A stretch of DNA of 58,029 nt from Nostoc sp. PA-18-2419 (GCF_005869855.1 NZ_SZNH01000007.1:120418-178446), one strand, 5' to 3'; shown: positions 18,177 through 27,497, counted from the first letter of the stretch. Program-made: numbers and translations. The notes: generated from the letters alone by a model not told the origin.

Positions 18177-20969
18177 ATGAAGCCACGCGCATACATGCTT
18201 ATCGGATTTTTGCTGAGTATTCTCCTAAGTTTAGTGCCGTTTTCAGGCAACTTTACCATTGGAGCAACACCAACAACCACCACACCCGTATCTGCGCTCT
18301 CATTCACCCAAGGAGTGCAAGAAACCGTATTGGACAATGGTTTAACTGTGCTAACTAAAGAAGTCCATACTGCTCCTGTAGTTAGCGTGCAAGTTTGGTA
18401 TAAAGTTGGTTCACGCAATGAGGTTAAGGGACAAAATGGTATTTCCCACCAGCTAGAACATTTGATGTTCAAAGGCACAACCGACCGTCCAGTACAGTTT
18501 GGCAGGTTATTTAGTGCCTTGGGTAGCCAGTTCAACGCCTTCACGAGTTATGACGAAACAGCCTATTTTGGTACAGTGCAGCGAGACAAACTCGAAGCAT
18601 TGCTGACGCTAGAAGCTGATCGCATGGAAAATGCTTTAATTGGGGCTGAGCAACTCACAAGTGAAAAGCGAGTAGTAATCTCTGAATTACAAGGGTACGA
18701 AAATTCACCTGAGTATCGTTTGAATCGGGAAGTTATACGAAATGCTTTCCCCAATCGAGCTTATGGCTTACCAGTAGGAGGTACAAAAGCTGATGTCGAA
18801 AAATTTACGTTAGAACAGGTGCGGAATTATTACCAAACCTACTACAGCCCAGAAAATGCCACCTTGGTAATTACCGGGGATTTTGCCACACAACCTGTAC
18901 TGAAAATTGTCAAAGAAACTTACGGAAAATTGGCAAAAAGAGGACACAGGGACACGGAGAGTTCATTAACAGCGTCAGCGCGTCCCCCACTGCCTGCATC
19001 TTCCTCCGGTGTTAATCAAAAAGCACCCATTGTCCTCAAGCAACCTGGAAGTGCAGCACTATTACAAGCGATGTATCCTCTGCCAGATATCAAGCATCCT
19101 GATGTTCCAGCAATTGATGTGATGGATGCCATCCTCACAGGTGGACGGAGTTCTAGGCTTTACCAGGCTTTGGTGGAATCTGGACTCGCTAGTTCAGCTA
19201 GTGGTGGTGCTGCGGAACTCATTGAGCCAGGTTGGTATGAAATTAATGCTACAGCGGCTCCGGGTCAACAGTTAAGCAAAATTGCTCAGGTACTCCAGGA
19301 ATCTTTGACAAAACTGCAACAGCAGCCAGTGACCCCAGAAGAATTAAGCCGAGCAAAGACGCAACTGCAAGCCTCATACATATTGGGTAACCAAGATATT
19401 ACTAGTCAGGCCAACCAACTAGGATATAACCAAACTGTAGCGGGGGATTATCATTTTATTGAAAAGTATCTAGCTGCGATCGCCAAAGTTACTCCAGCCC
19501 AAATACAGCAAGCAGCTAAAACTTACCTGAATCCAGCTAAACAAACCATTGGCTACTTTGAGCCGACTCAACCAGATGGTCAACCAGGAGCCTCTAGTGC
19601 TGGTTCTAGTCGCACTGTGGAGAATTTCAGCCCTGGTAAACCTGTAGATCCAGCAGAACTGGCTAAATATCTACCACCTGCCACATCAACTACAGATTCC
19701 ACCAAACAATCGCTTCCAGAAGAGTTTACCTTAAATAATGGGATGCGGGTTCTGCTGTTAAGCGATCACAACGTTCCTACTATTAATCTCAGCGGTAAAA
19801 TTGATGCTGGTAGTGAGTTTGACGGTAATCAAAAAGCTGGATTAGCGAGTCTAACTGCAATCAACTTAATGAATGGAACGCAGACTAAAAATGCTCTCAC
19901 CCTAGCAAAAACTTTAGAAGACCAAGGAGCCGGTTTGGACTTTGGCGCTAGCCGCGAAGGCGTAAATATCAGTGGTGAGGGCTTGTCAGCAAACCTGCCA
20001 ATTTTGATTCAAACTTTAGCAGATGTTTTACAAAAAGCGACTTTTCCCGGTGACCAGTTAGAACTGAGTCGACAAAGGGCACTCACCAGTCTCAAAATCC
20101 AGCTAGATGACCCCAGTGGTCTGGGACGACGGGTATTTCAACAGGCAATTTACCCAGAAAATCATCCATTCCACAGTTTTCCTACAGAAGAAAGTTTAAA
20201 AAGCATTACTCGTGATGATTTGCTTGGCTTCTACCAAACACATTACCGACCGGATACCACAACCATCGCTTTAGTGGGAGACTTCCAGCCAGATAAAGTC
20301 AAAGAATTGCTCAATCAGGTATTTGGCAAATGGCAAGCCACAGGTAAGCCGCCTGTTCTAAAAGTGCCGTCCGTAGCATTGCCGCAAACTTCGACACGTT
20401 TAAATAAGGTAATTCCTGGTAAGGCTGAGGCTGTGACCTACATCGGCTACAACGGCATTTCCAGGAAAGACCGACGTTTTTATGCAGCATTAGTGCTGAA
20501 TCAAATTTTGGGTGGTGATACATTAGCAAGCCGCTTGGGTACGGAAGTGCGCGATCGCCAGGGTTTAACCTACGGTATCTACAGTGCTTTTGCCGCCGGA
20601 ATTAATCCCGGCCCCTTCTTAATTCAAATGCAGACTGCTCCTGGAGATGCCCAAAAAGCGATCGTCAGTACTGTTGCTTTACTCAAACAATTACGCGAAC
20701 AAGGAGTTACTGAAGCTGAATTAAACGCAGCAAAACGCTCAATTACTAACAGCTACCCTGTGGATTTAGCCAATCCTAGTAATGTTTCTAGCATCATTTT
20801 GGATAATGCAGCCTTGGGACTTCCACGCGCAGAAATTATCGAATTTCCCCAACAAATTCAGGCAATTACTATGACTCAAATCCAACAAGTAATTCAGGAT
20901 TTAATTAAGCCAGAAAATCTAGTAATTGTCACCGCTGGTCTTGGAGATACTGTGCCCAAAGGTAAATAA
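18177..20969 (+). CDS. Fused two-domain M16 zinc peptidase, exported
   Basis: A 930-residue M16 (pitrilysin/insulinase-like) metallopeptidase. A signal peptide or N-terminal anchor is clear (MKPRAYMLIGFLLSILLSLV), so it acts outside the cytoplasm. The first M16 half has the inverted zinc motif HQLEH at 91-95. The second half, starting near residue 510 (LPEEFTLNNGMRVLLLSDHN), has no HxxEH and is expected to be structural; it ends with an R/Y-type substrate motif (LGTEVRDRQGLTYGIYSAF). Catalytic and inactive halves are fused here, while the same pair is split in two genes at 52970-56182. A repeat-like in-frame segment interrupts the first half at about 18938-19002. Confidence 0.9.
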   Translation: MKPRAYMLIGFLLSILLSLVPFSGNFTIGATPTTTTPVSALSFTQGVQETVLDNGLTVLTKEVHTAPVVSVQVWYKVGSRNEVKGQNGISHQLEHLMFKGTTDRPVQFGRLFSALGSQFNAFTSYDETAYFGTVQRDKLEALLTLEADRMENALIGAEQLTSEKRVVISELQGYENSPEYRLNREVIRNAFPNRAYGLPVGGTKADVEKFTLEQVRNYYQTYYSPENATLVITGDFATQPVLKIVKETYGKLAKRGHRDTESSLTASARPPLPASSSGVNQKAPIVLKQPGSAALLQAMYPLPDIKHPDVPAIDVMDAILTGGRSSRLYQALVESGLASSASGGAAELIEPGWYEINATAAPGQQLSKIAQVLQESLTKLQQQPVTPEELSRAKTQLQASYILGNQDITSQANQLGYNQTVAGDYHFIEKYLAAIAKVTPAQIQQAAKTYLNPAKQTIGYFEPTQPDGQPGASSAGSSRTVENFSPGKPVDPAELAKYLPPATSTTDSTKQSLPEEFTLNNGMRVLLLSDHNVPTINLSGKIDAGSEFDGNQKAGLASLTAINLMNGTQTKNALTLAKTLEDQGAGLDFGASREGVNISGEGLSANLPILIQTLADVLQKATFPGDQLELSRQRALTSLKIQLDDPSGLGRRVFQQAIYPENHPFHSFPTEESLKSITRDDLLGFYQTHYRPDTTTIALVGDFQPDKVKELLNQVFGKWQATGKPPVLKVPSVALPQTSTRLNKVIPGKAEAVTYIGYNGISRKDRRFYAALVLNQILGGDTLASRLGTEVRDRQGLTYGIYSAFAAGINPGPFLIQMQTAPGDAQKAIVSTVALLKQLREQGVTEAELNAAKRSITNSYPVDLANPSNVSSIILDNAALGLPRAEIIEFPQQIQAITMTQIQQVIQDLIKPENLVIVTAGLGDTVPKGK
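18938..19002. repeat. Repeat-like in-frame insertion in the M16 gene
   Basis: DNA reading AGAGGACACAGGGACACGG, then CGTCAGCGCGTCCCCC, matches the style of Nostoc intergenic G/C-tract repeats, and encodes a Gly/Arg/Ser/Pro-rich loop within the first M16 domain, in frame. Inference from composition only. Confidence 0.4.
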
Positions 20970-20997
20970 AACAGTTAAGAAGTGGGGAGTGCTCAGT

Positions 20998-21153
20998 TAT
21001 ATCATGTTTGGCTAATCACTTATGATATATCCGAAGCGAGTGTAACGAGTTGGGAATAAGCAATCACTTTATCTATGCGATTGCTTCACTTCCTACCCTA
21101 CAGGAACGCCAGGAGCGAAGGGAATCACAAGTATTTACCCGAACATGATATTA
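20998..21153. repeat. MITE-like element with about 30-bp imperfect terminal inverted repeats
   Basis: The left end (TATATCATGTTTGGCTAATC...) and right end (...TTACCCGAACATGATATTA) are inverted, imperfect copies of each other. Internal sequence contains CGAAGCGAGTG and a GC-rich hairpin. A related end is present at 50352-50400. No coding capacity; a short open frame across it is judged spurious. Confidence 0.55.
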
Positions 21154-21199
21154 GGAGCAAAGTCAAACACTCCAACTACAAAAAAATAGAATTTTTAAG

Positions 21200-21222
21200 C
21201 CTCTCCCTGTTTCGGGGAGAGG
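21200..21222. repeat. Dispersed hairpin CCTCTCCC/GGGGAGAGG
   Basis: CCTCTCCC, 6-nt loop, GGGGAGAGG. A second copy with a different loop occurs at 56224-56246. A repeat hairpin rather than a terminator, as there is no T tract. Confidence 0.65.
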
Positions 21223-21408
21223 TATGGAGAAGAATTCTTGATTTTTCTGATATGGAATACAAGAGATGTCCTTTAAGATTAGAGTGCTGAAGAATACATC
21301 CATCAGAATATTGAGTGGTTATTTATCTATCTAACGAAGGAATTGAGAAAGATATTATCAAGACAAAATAAACAGATATTCCGATCACCTGACGAACTTT
21401 AACTCCAT

Positions 21409-21445
21409 ATTCCCCCATTTCTTTCTAGTAATGGGGAATTTTTTT
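21409..21445 (+). terminator. Terminator-like hairpin without an obvious upstream gene
   Basis: ATTCCCCCATT pairs with AATGGGGAAT (one bulge), followed by seven T. The nearest plus-strand gene ends about 440 bp earlier. The 20970-21783 gap otherwise holds repeats and no gene. Confidence 0.45.
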
Positions 21446-21562
21446 AAAAGCTACCAAAGTAGAATTCTGATGAAATATTTATCTGTCTTTAGGAGGAATA
21501 AGATAAAGTTGATAAATAATAAAAACTTAGATAGCCCGATTACCCTACCGGACTTTAGTTTT

Positions 21563-21598
21563 AGCTCTCCCCATGTTTTTATCTAACAGGGGAGAGTT
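21563..21598. repeat. Second stable hairpin in the same gap
   Basis: AGCTCTCCCC pairs with GGGGAGAGTT (10 bp with one wobble), loop of 16 nt. Lies 118 bp beyond the previous hairpin and shares its C-rich/G-rich style. Confidence 0.5.
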
Positions 21599-21783
21599 TA
21601 TTTGAAAAAGTTAAAATTCAGAATTGATATGAAGTTTAATATAATTTGTATCTTCATTTATTACATTTTATGTTGAATTATTACACTTTGAAGTTGTATA
21701 ATCACTCCCTAAGTTTGTTGAACTTTAACAGTTAACAATTAATATAAAAAGATATACAAGTTAAATGCAAGGATAGCTGATAA

Positions 21784-22395
21784 CTATTCTTCTTTCTTGT
21801 CTTCAACATTAGTTATTTTAGGATTTTGCATGAGAATATAGTTTTGTTGATTCTGGTGTTCTTCTTTCTTCTCTTGTACAACTTGAGTGGCATATACTTC
21901 CACATCTAGCTGAATAATATTTTCTACTTGACCTGCAAAAAAATTAAAAGCCTGTTCGTGACTTGTATAATTCTGATAAGGGCCTGTCAACTGAGAAAAT
22001 TGCCATCCTTGGGTTTTTAAAGATTCCACGGTGCGGCGATAGTGTCGCCAGCGTTCTCCATAGTGAAAAAATTCTTCAATGGCAGCACTAATAGCAACTA
22101 ATTGACTGAGCGCAAAAGTTGAGCCAATAATTAAATTTCTGGGAATCTTAATTTCAGAAGTAGTACTAATATTTAGACTGACTAATGCCGGGAGAATTAC
22201 ACCACCAATAATGGTTGTTAATCGCAAAAAATAATAGCGATCGCGTGCTAAATTCGCCTTACCTTCCATCCAAAGTACTTGGTCTAACCAGCGCGAGCGC
22301 AAAAAATGTCTTTGCACGTCGCCTAAGTTCATGCCTACAAATAATTTGTGAAAATCTTCCTTTAAAAATTCTTGATAACTATCTTTTTTTGCCAT
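21784..22395 (-). CDS. DUF4231 (SLATT-like) membrane protein
   Basis: A 203-residue protein with an N-terminal cytoplasmic helix, two adjacent hydrophobic segments (about 56-74 and 88-106) and a long C-terminal helical part with basic/aromatic motifs (EEFFHYGERWRHYRRTVESLKTQGW). This matches DUF4231, a member of the SLATT superfamily of two-TM proteins proposed to form membrane pores in nucleotide-triggered conflict systems. It starts 3 bp after the stop of the SLOG gene, so the two are translationally coupled. The charged tail (KKEEHQNQQ...EDKKEE) is probably disordered. Function is by family prediction, not seen directly. Confidence 0.8.
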   Translation of the reverse strand: MAKKDSYQEFLKEDFHKLFVGMNLGDVQRHFLRSRWLDQVLWMEGKANLARDRYYFLRLTTIIGGVILPALVSLNISTTSEIKIPRNLIIGSTFALSQLVAISAAIEEFFHYGERWRHYRRTVESLKTQGWQFSQLTGPYQNYTSHEQAFNFFAGQVENIIQLDVEVYATQVVQEKKEEHQNQQNYILMQNPKITNVEDKKEE

Positions 22396-22398
22396 TAT

Positions 22399-23148
22399 TT
22401 ACTCCTTGGTAGAAAGCAAACCCTTAATTATTTCTCCTAAGTTATCAACTCCCTTTTCGATGTCGATTAAGTCGATGTATTGTAATTTACCAGATTTTGC
22501 TAACTCTTGAGCGCGATCGTCCGTTACTTTTCCAACCAAAGCACTAGCAAGTATATCTGCGGTTCTACCACTGCCAGCGATCGCTAGAACTAATCTACCA
22601 GTATTAATACTAGAAAAAGCATCTTTAAAGGTAACTTCACCACCGTTTAAAAGCACTGTTAGTGAAGGTGCACCACTAGCTAATACCGTTGCAACTTCAG
22701 ATATCCAAGGAGACTCATCCCCCCAATCACTACCAGGAACTAGCACAAAATGAGTATGGTTTGGCTCTAAGGGCGTCAAATCAGCAGCTTTTAACTCATT
22801 GGGTAAAGCCACTTTCCTTTCAGGTGTCACACCAACCAAAGCAAAGCTAGCATCTATCTGGGTACGAGCCGCACCCATCAATCGCATGACTCCCGCATCC
22901 GTACCTCCATCTACAACATAAGTGCCCAAAGTTTCTGCAATCGGGGCTAAAACCTCTACAAACAAGCGTTGGATACGCAGAAAGTCGGCTTCACTGATAT
23001 TACTTGCACCTCCCACCACTACTAAAACAGGACGTGAATTACTAAGTCCTATTTGCTCTAAAGCATTGGGCAATTCTGCTTGCTGATTAACTCGAATAGC
23101 TAATGCTGTTTGTCCGCTATCAAAAGTAAATTTTAAACAATTTTTCAT
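22399..23148 (-). CDS. SLOG-superfamily (LSDAT-like) nucleotide-sensor protein
   Basis: A 249-residue Rossmann-like protein. Strand plus loop VLVVVGGASNIS (about 41-52) and the glycine-rich YVVDGGTDAGVMRLMG (about 87-102) are what is expected of the prokaryotic LSDAT/SLOG domain, related to the nucleotide-binding domain of TRPM channels and to LOG proteins. Further conserved-looking parts: HTHFVLVPGSDWGDESPWIS and LVLAIAGSGRTADILASAL. No membrane segment. It is the first gene of an operon with the SLATT-type membrane protein directly downstream, the arrangement predicted for systems in which SLOG senses a nucleotide and the partner permeabilises the membrane. Confidence 0.8.
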   Translation of the reverse strand: MKNCLKFTFDSGQTALAIRVNQQAELPNALEQIGLSNSRPVLVVVGGASNISEADFLRIQRLFVEVLAPIAETLGTYVVDGGTDAGVMRLMGAARTQIDASFALVGVTPERKVALPNELKAADLTPLEPNHTHFVLVPGSDWGDESPWISEVATVLASGAPSLTVLLNGGEVTFKDAFSSINTGRLVLAIAGSGRTADILASALVGKVTDDRAQELAKSGKLQYIDLIDIEKGVDNLGEIIKGLLSTKE

Positions 23149-23482
23149 TTATCCAAAATACCGACTGCCTAAGTTTTCCAGAGTAGAGCTTCGCAGTCAT
23201 ATTCCGCAATGGTTGTATTACGCACGGTAGTCAATTAATTATGTTTCCATAACGTTTTCATTCTTCTTAAAGGAGGTCTTTTAAACTACGGCGGCCTCAA
23301 GAGTTTCCAGGGACATGAGGTAGGTGTAAAATATGGGCTGAGTGCGGATTTTAAGGAAAGTGAAATAGACAACGTGAGTCTAAAAGCTTGGAGTAAAGCC
23401 TGTTTTACTTCTAAATTCAGAAGTCAGAGGGTGGGCTTGCAGCCATCAAAACTTAGGTGATTTGGAATTATTTAATTGGAGC
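23149..23482. other. Intergenic region between SLOG operon and ABC ATPase
   Basis: About 330 bp, divergent promoters expected. An AAAGGAGG at 23269-23276 looks like a ribosome site but no open frame follows it. No RNA gene recognised. Confidence 0.45.
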
Positions 23483-24388
23483 ATGACCATGACTGCTGTC
23501 TTTTTAGAAAACGTCTACAAGTTTTACAACAACATACCTGTAGTTAATGACCTGTCATTCAAAATTGAAGCCGGGGAAATATTTGCTCTACTTGGCCCCA
23601 ACGGTGCAGGAAAATCCACCACAATTCGGATGCTGACTACATTAACCAAACCGTCCCAAGGACGGATAGAAGTAAATGGATATGATGTGGTCAGCCAACC
23701 AATGTTGGCGAAAAACAGTATTGGCGTAGTCTTGCAACAAGTCAGTGTGGATAACGATTTAACTGTTTGGGAAAATATGGAACTGCATGGAAGACTACAT
23801 CACATTAGCAACCCGCAGCGACAACAATTGATTAATCAATGGCTAGAGTATGTAGAATTAACACAAAAACGCAATCATTTGGTCAAAACCCTATCTGGAG
23901 GTATGAAACGGCGGTTGCAGATAGCGAGAGCTTTATTACATCAACCGCAAATTTTGTTTTTAGATGAACCAACGGTAGGACTAGACCCCCAAACCAGGCG
24001 ACGCCTTTGGGAAATTATTCGAGATTTGAATAAGCAGGGAATGACGATGCTACTAACGACCCATTATATGGATGAGGTCGAATTTTTATGCAATGCCTTC
24101 GGCTCTACCAAGCCAGGACGCATCGGTATTATGGATGGCGGTAAGCTGATTTCTTTGGGAACGCTAAATCAACTGCGTTCTGCTCACGGTGAAGGTTTGG
24201 TGATGAAACAATTGAGTTTATCTAAAGTAGGAAGTGACAGTGCCTTAGCTTGGGAATATTTGTTTTTTCCTTCGTTGGAACAAGCAAATATCTACTTGAA
24301 TGAACAGCCGGATAAAACTGGAATGATGGTGCGTCCCTCTAACTTGGAAGATATTTTTGTGGAATTAACGGGACGCCAGTTAGATTGA
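23483..24388 (+). CDS. ABC transporter ATP-binding protein, DrrA-like
   Basis: ATPase subunit of an ABC-2 type exporter. Walker A GPNGAGKST, signature LSGGMKRRLQIARAL, Walker B ILFLDEPTVGLDP and the switch His in LTTHYMDE are all present. The start is ATG 23483 or ATG 23489; the second has GGAG at a better distance. The frame runs back to a TTG at 23462, which I do not favour. A short insertion (NAFGSTKPG) occurs before the IGIMDGGKLI strand. No permease gene is adjacent: the next gene is on the opposite strand, so the membrane partner must be elsewhere or lost. Confidence 0.88.
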   Translation: MTMTAVFLENVYKFYNNIPVVNDLSFKIEAGEIFALLGPNGAGKSTTIRMLTTLTKPSQGRIEVNGYDVVSQPMLAKNSIGVVLQQVSVDNDLTVWENMELHGRLHHISNPQRQQLINQWLEYVELTQKRNHLVKTLSGGMKRRLQIARALLHQPQILFLDEPTVGLDPQTRRRLWEIIRDLNKQGMTMLLTTHYMDEVEFLCNAFGSTKPGRIGIMDGGKLISLGTLNQLRSAHGEGLVMKQLSLSKVGSDSALAWEYLFFPSLEQANIYLNEQPDKTGMMVRPSNLEDIFVELTGRQLD

Positions 24389-24390
24389 TT

Positions 24391-25071
24391 TCATCCTCCT
24401 AACTGTCGCAGCATGGCTTCTACTCTATCTACCCCATCTAAGTCATTGCGTCGCCGATACAAGTCACGGGCTTTCTGAAGCGCAGTGTTCGCTTGTTTAG
24501 TTTGCCGTCGCTGTTTATACATCGAACCCATCAATTCATAAGTCTGGGCATTGTTTTTATCTAAGCTGAGTGCTTGCTGATATGCCCAGTTAGCTGCACT
24601 ATAATCTCCTAGACGAGATTGAGTGACAGCTAATCCTAAGTAAGCGTTAACGTTGTTACGGTTGAGTTGTATGGCACGACGGTAACCTTCTTTTGCCCCA
24701 GCGGTATCTCCCAAATTGGCTTTGATGTAACCGACGGCGTAATAAAAATCACTATTGCTCGGATTAATAGCGATCGCCTTACGATAAGACGTTAATGCTG
24801 CTTGATAATTTCCTTGTTGAGCGTATAAATATCCAATACCTGAGTGAATTTTAGCATTTTTGGGATCTAAGCCAGCTGCTTGCTGATAAACAGTGATCGC
24901 TCCTCCAAAATCGCCTGTATCAACTAACCTCCGTCCTTCCTCTAGTAGTTGCTTTAACTCTTGATTTTTGGTTTGTGCCACTAATACTTGAGCCTGAGTC
25001 GGCATCGGCATTGTAAAGGCAAAGCATCCTAGTAACACCACACTAAACACAAATGATGTTGGCTTGTACAC
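24391..25071 (-). CDS. Exported TPR-repeat protein
   Basis: 226 residues: a signal peptide (about 1-28, MYKPTSFVFSVVLLGCFAF then PTQAQ) followed by about five tetratricopeptide repeats (for example AKIHSGIGYLYAQQGNYQAALTS and VNAYLGLAVTQSRLGDYSAA) and a short tail RVEAMLRQLGG. TPRs bind other proteins; the partner is unknown. It converges on the ABC ATPase gene with 2 bp between stops. Confidence 0.85.
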   Translation of the reverse strand: MYKPTSFVFSVVLLGCFAFTMPMPTQAQVLVAQTKNQELKQLLEEGRRLVDTGDFGGAITVYQQAAGLDPKNAKIHSGIGYLYAQQGNYQAALTSYRKAIAINPSNSDFYYAVGYIKANLGDTAGAKEGYRRAIQLNRNNVNAYLGLAVTQSRLGDYSAANWAYQQALSLDKNNAQTYELMGSMYKQRRQTKQANTALQKARDLYRRRNDLDGVDRVEAMLRQLGG

Positions 25072-25753
25072 AGTAAATTTCCTGAAATTTTAGAGAACTT
25101 TTTTCTTGTACATTAAAACAAAAATGTGGACTTTTGAAAACTGTATTTTTTCGCATTGATTAAGATGTTGATAGTTCATTTGCTCTTTACTTTACAATCA
25201 ACGCTACATCACAGAGTTTTTACTGAATCAGGAAGTGTAAGTTCTCAATCAACAAAGTAAATTCTTCCAGATATAAATCAGTCAAACAGAAAAAACTACA
25301 TTGTTTTTCAGTGCTTATACGTATAGGATTACAAACTAATGGTGTCTGAGTTAATTATCAATAGACAGTGCACCAATATTAGGAAGAGTTGAATATTCAT
25401 CTGCTGTTTGTTATTTTATTTAACAACTTACTGAGTCTGTATCCAATTTGATAATATTTTTAATCCTTGACGTTAACTTGAGTAAACTAATATCCAAGTG
25501 TTTACATCTTTTTTTAGTTATTAGACGATAAGATAAATGCAACAAGCAAAATGTTCCTGAAAGTCAGTTTGTGCTTAGACAATAATCTAGAGTAAAGTGG
25601 CGATCGCTTTTCTTAATTCTGTGAGAGTATATTTATTAAACCCTTCTACAACACAGGGCATTTTTATAGGTATAAATAACTTTCAATCGCTAGTTTAATT
25701 ATCTTCACCTAGTTAATAAATATCAAATTATATAATATTCATGAGGTTAATTT
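25072..25753. other. A+T-rich intergenic region
   Basis: About 680 bp without a supportable gene. One HIP1 site (near 25602). No tRNA or strong hairpin seen. It contains the divergent promoters for the TPR and YbjQ genes. Confidence 0.5.
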
Positions 25754-26080
25754 ATGATTATAACTACCACTGATGTGATTCAAGGAGCTGTTATCGAATC
25801 ATATTTAGGTATTGTCACAGCAGAAGTTGTCTATGGTAGCAATTTTTTACGAGATTTTTTAGCCGGCATTCGCGATATTGTTGGTGGACGCACTGGTAGT
25901 TACGAGCGTTTATTTGAGCAAGGTCAACGCAAAGCGCTAGAAGAATTACAACAACGGGCACAACGTTTAGGAGCAAATGCTGTAATTGGGATTGAAATTG
26001 ATACTGGCACAATCAATGTTGACCAGTCAGGAGTTCTATTGCTGATTACCGCCACAGGTACTGCTGTGAGAACGCGTTAA
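25754..26080 (+). CDS. YbjQ/UPF0145 family protein
   Basis: 108 residues matching the YbjQ (DUF74, heavy-metal-binding-like) fold: start strand TTTDVIQGAVIESYLGIVTAEVVYG, then FLRDFLAGIRDIVGGRTGSYE, a helix of charged residues and RLGANAVIGIEIDTGT. Members form pentamers; the function is unresolved. Length and motifs are complete. An AGGT-type ribosome site lies just upstream (near 25744). Confidence 0.85.
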   Translation: MIITTTDVIQGAVIESYLGIVTAEVVYGSNFLRDFLAGIRDIVGGRTGSYERLFEQGQRKALEELQQRAQRLGANAVIGIEIDTGTINVDQSGVLLLITATGTAVRTR

Positions 26081-26415
26081 TTTTTTGATTATTTTGCTTT
26101 TGACAATGCTGAGAATATTTTGCCTTAAATCTAATTGCATCTACTGTTAAGCTATTTTTCAAAAAATTAATATTTTTCTCTTAATTTTATTTAAACGCCG
26201 ACAATTTTTTATAAATATTTATTCTTGACTTTAATTTTACACCAGATTATATTACGAATTGTTAAAAAAATAATTTTTTTTCTGACCAAAGATAGACATA
26301 TTAATTCTTTCTATTGATGGATAGTAAAGCAGATAATTCAGTTATTTAATTAAGGATACAACAAGAATATACCTGAATAGAAACTTTGCTGAAACAGCGC
26401 TGGAGAGCATAATTT
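26081..26415. other. T-rich intergenic region
   Basis: About 335 bp of T/A-rich DNA, no gene or stable hairpin seen. Probably the 3' end of ybjQ-type mRNA and the promoter of the membrane protein gene. Confidence 0.45.
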
Positions 26416-27054
26416 ATGTCATACGTGAATCGAACAGGCGACGATGTTATTCCTACTGGGTCTGTGGTACCAGGCCGAGTAGTTGAATATCACGATCTTG
26501 TTCGCTGGGGGCCAATTATTGCTGGTTTGTTAGTTGCTTTAGCTACTCAATTAATTTTGAGCGCTATAATTGGCGCTGTTGCAGCTGGTACAGTTGAAGG
26601 TTCGGGTGCGCCTAGAACGATTGCCTCTAACGCTGCGGGTAACGCAGGACTTTGGTCAACGATTGCTTTGTTAATTTCCCTATTTACTGGTGGTTGGGTT
26701 ACAGCGCGTGCTTGTGGGCCAATGAACCGTAATACAGCTCTTCTTAACGGCGCAATTCTTTGGGCAACTACTTTGGCAGTTAGCTCATGGCTGTTTGCAA
26801 GTGGAGTATCTGGTGCTTTTGGTGTTGCTGCTTCCAATGCAGGGGAAGTCCTAAACCAGGTACAACAGCAAGGTGGTACTGCTAATTTACCGCGAACAAA
26901 TGTAACTGCTCAAGAAGCTCGTGACATTGCAGGAAATGTACGTTCGGGGTTGTGGTGGTTTGTGTTTGGTTCCTTGTTGGGTTTAGTAGCCGCAATGATA
27001 GGCGCTGTAACTGGTACTCGCAGTCCCCGGACTACTAACACTTATAATCCTTAA
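26416..27054 (+). CDS. Four-TM membrane protein of unknown function
   Basis: 212 residues with hydrophobic segments at about 33-56, 74-95, 106-130 and 174-198, rich in Gly/Ala. A Gln/Asn-rich loop lies between TM3 and TM4 (EVLNQVQQQGGTANLPRTN) and both ends are polar. I recognise no catalytic motif. Its own terminator follows, so it is a single-gene unit. Confidence 0.75.
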   Translation: MSYVNRTGDDVIPTGSVVPGRVVEYHDLVRWGPIIAGLLVALATQLILSAIIGAVAAGTVEGSGAPRTIASNAAGNAGLWSTIALLISLFTGGWVTARACGPMNRNTALLNGAILWATTLAVSSWLFASGVSGAFGVAASNAGEVLNQVQQQGGTANLPRTNVTAQEARDIAGNVRSGLWWFVFGSLLGLVAAMIGAVTGTRSPRTTNTYNP

Positions 27055-27089
27055 AGAATTGTCTGAAAAATCAAATATTATTTTCTTAA

Positions 27090-27118
27090 AAAAAGCACCT
27101 TGAAAAAAGGTGCTTTTT
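27090..27118 (+). terminator. Rho-independent terminator
   Basis: AAAAAGCACCTT, 5-nt loop, AAGGTGCTTTTT: perfect 12-bp stem with a T run, 35 bp after the membrane protein gene. Confidence 0.88.
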
Positions 27119-27236
27119 GTTTATTATTTAAGGCTGGGCTTTGTATAGCAATGGCGAAGATGCTTAAGACATCAACAAATGATAAAACCTAAATACCTAT
27201 AGACTTTTCACTCACTCCCCAGTCCACTGCTGTAGC

Positions 27237-27497
27237 TTACCACTTCAAATATGAAGCTTCAATTCCCTGCTCGCGTCTAATTTTGCTATCTTTTTCAAAC
27301 CAGATGATTACTTGTTGTGCTGTCAAGTCTTCTATAGCAATACCGTATTCTTGAGCAATATATTTTAAAAGTTTAAGTGATGAAATTGTCAATCTTGTTA
27401 AAAATTTTTCTGGAGAAGATAATAAAGCCGCATCTACTTTTGCTGACTCTTCCAATGTTAAAAATTGGGTTGATGGTTGCTGTGGTGCTACATCCAT
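27237..27497 (-). CDS. Small conserved-looking hypothetical protein
   Basis: 86 residues, no signal peptide or TM. Helical sequence with FLTLEESAKVDAALLSSPEKFLTRLTIS and a tail EASYLKW. Codon use is like the neighbours. I do not know a function. It lies 137 bp downstream of sufR on the same strand, across a G-rich repeat stretch (about 27541-27620). Confidence 0.6.
   Translation of the reverse strand: MDVAPQQPSTQFLTLEESAKVDAALLSSPEKFLTRLTISSLKLLKYIAQEYGIAIEDLTAQQVIIWFEKDSKIRREQGIEASYLKW

Noticed and set aside
21075-21290. 71-codon plus-strand frame as a gene
   Set aside because: It starts in the inverted-repeat element and crosses a dispersed hairpin; the protein has no family look.
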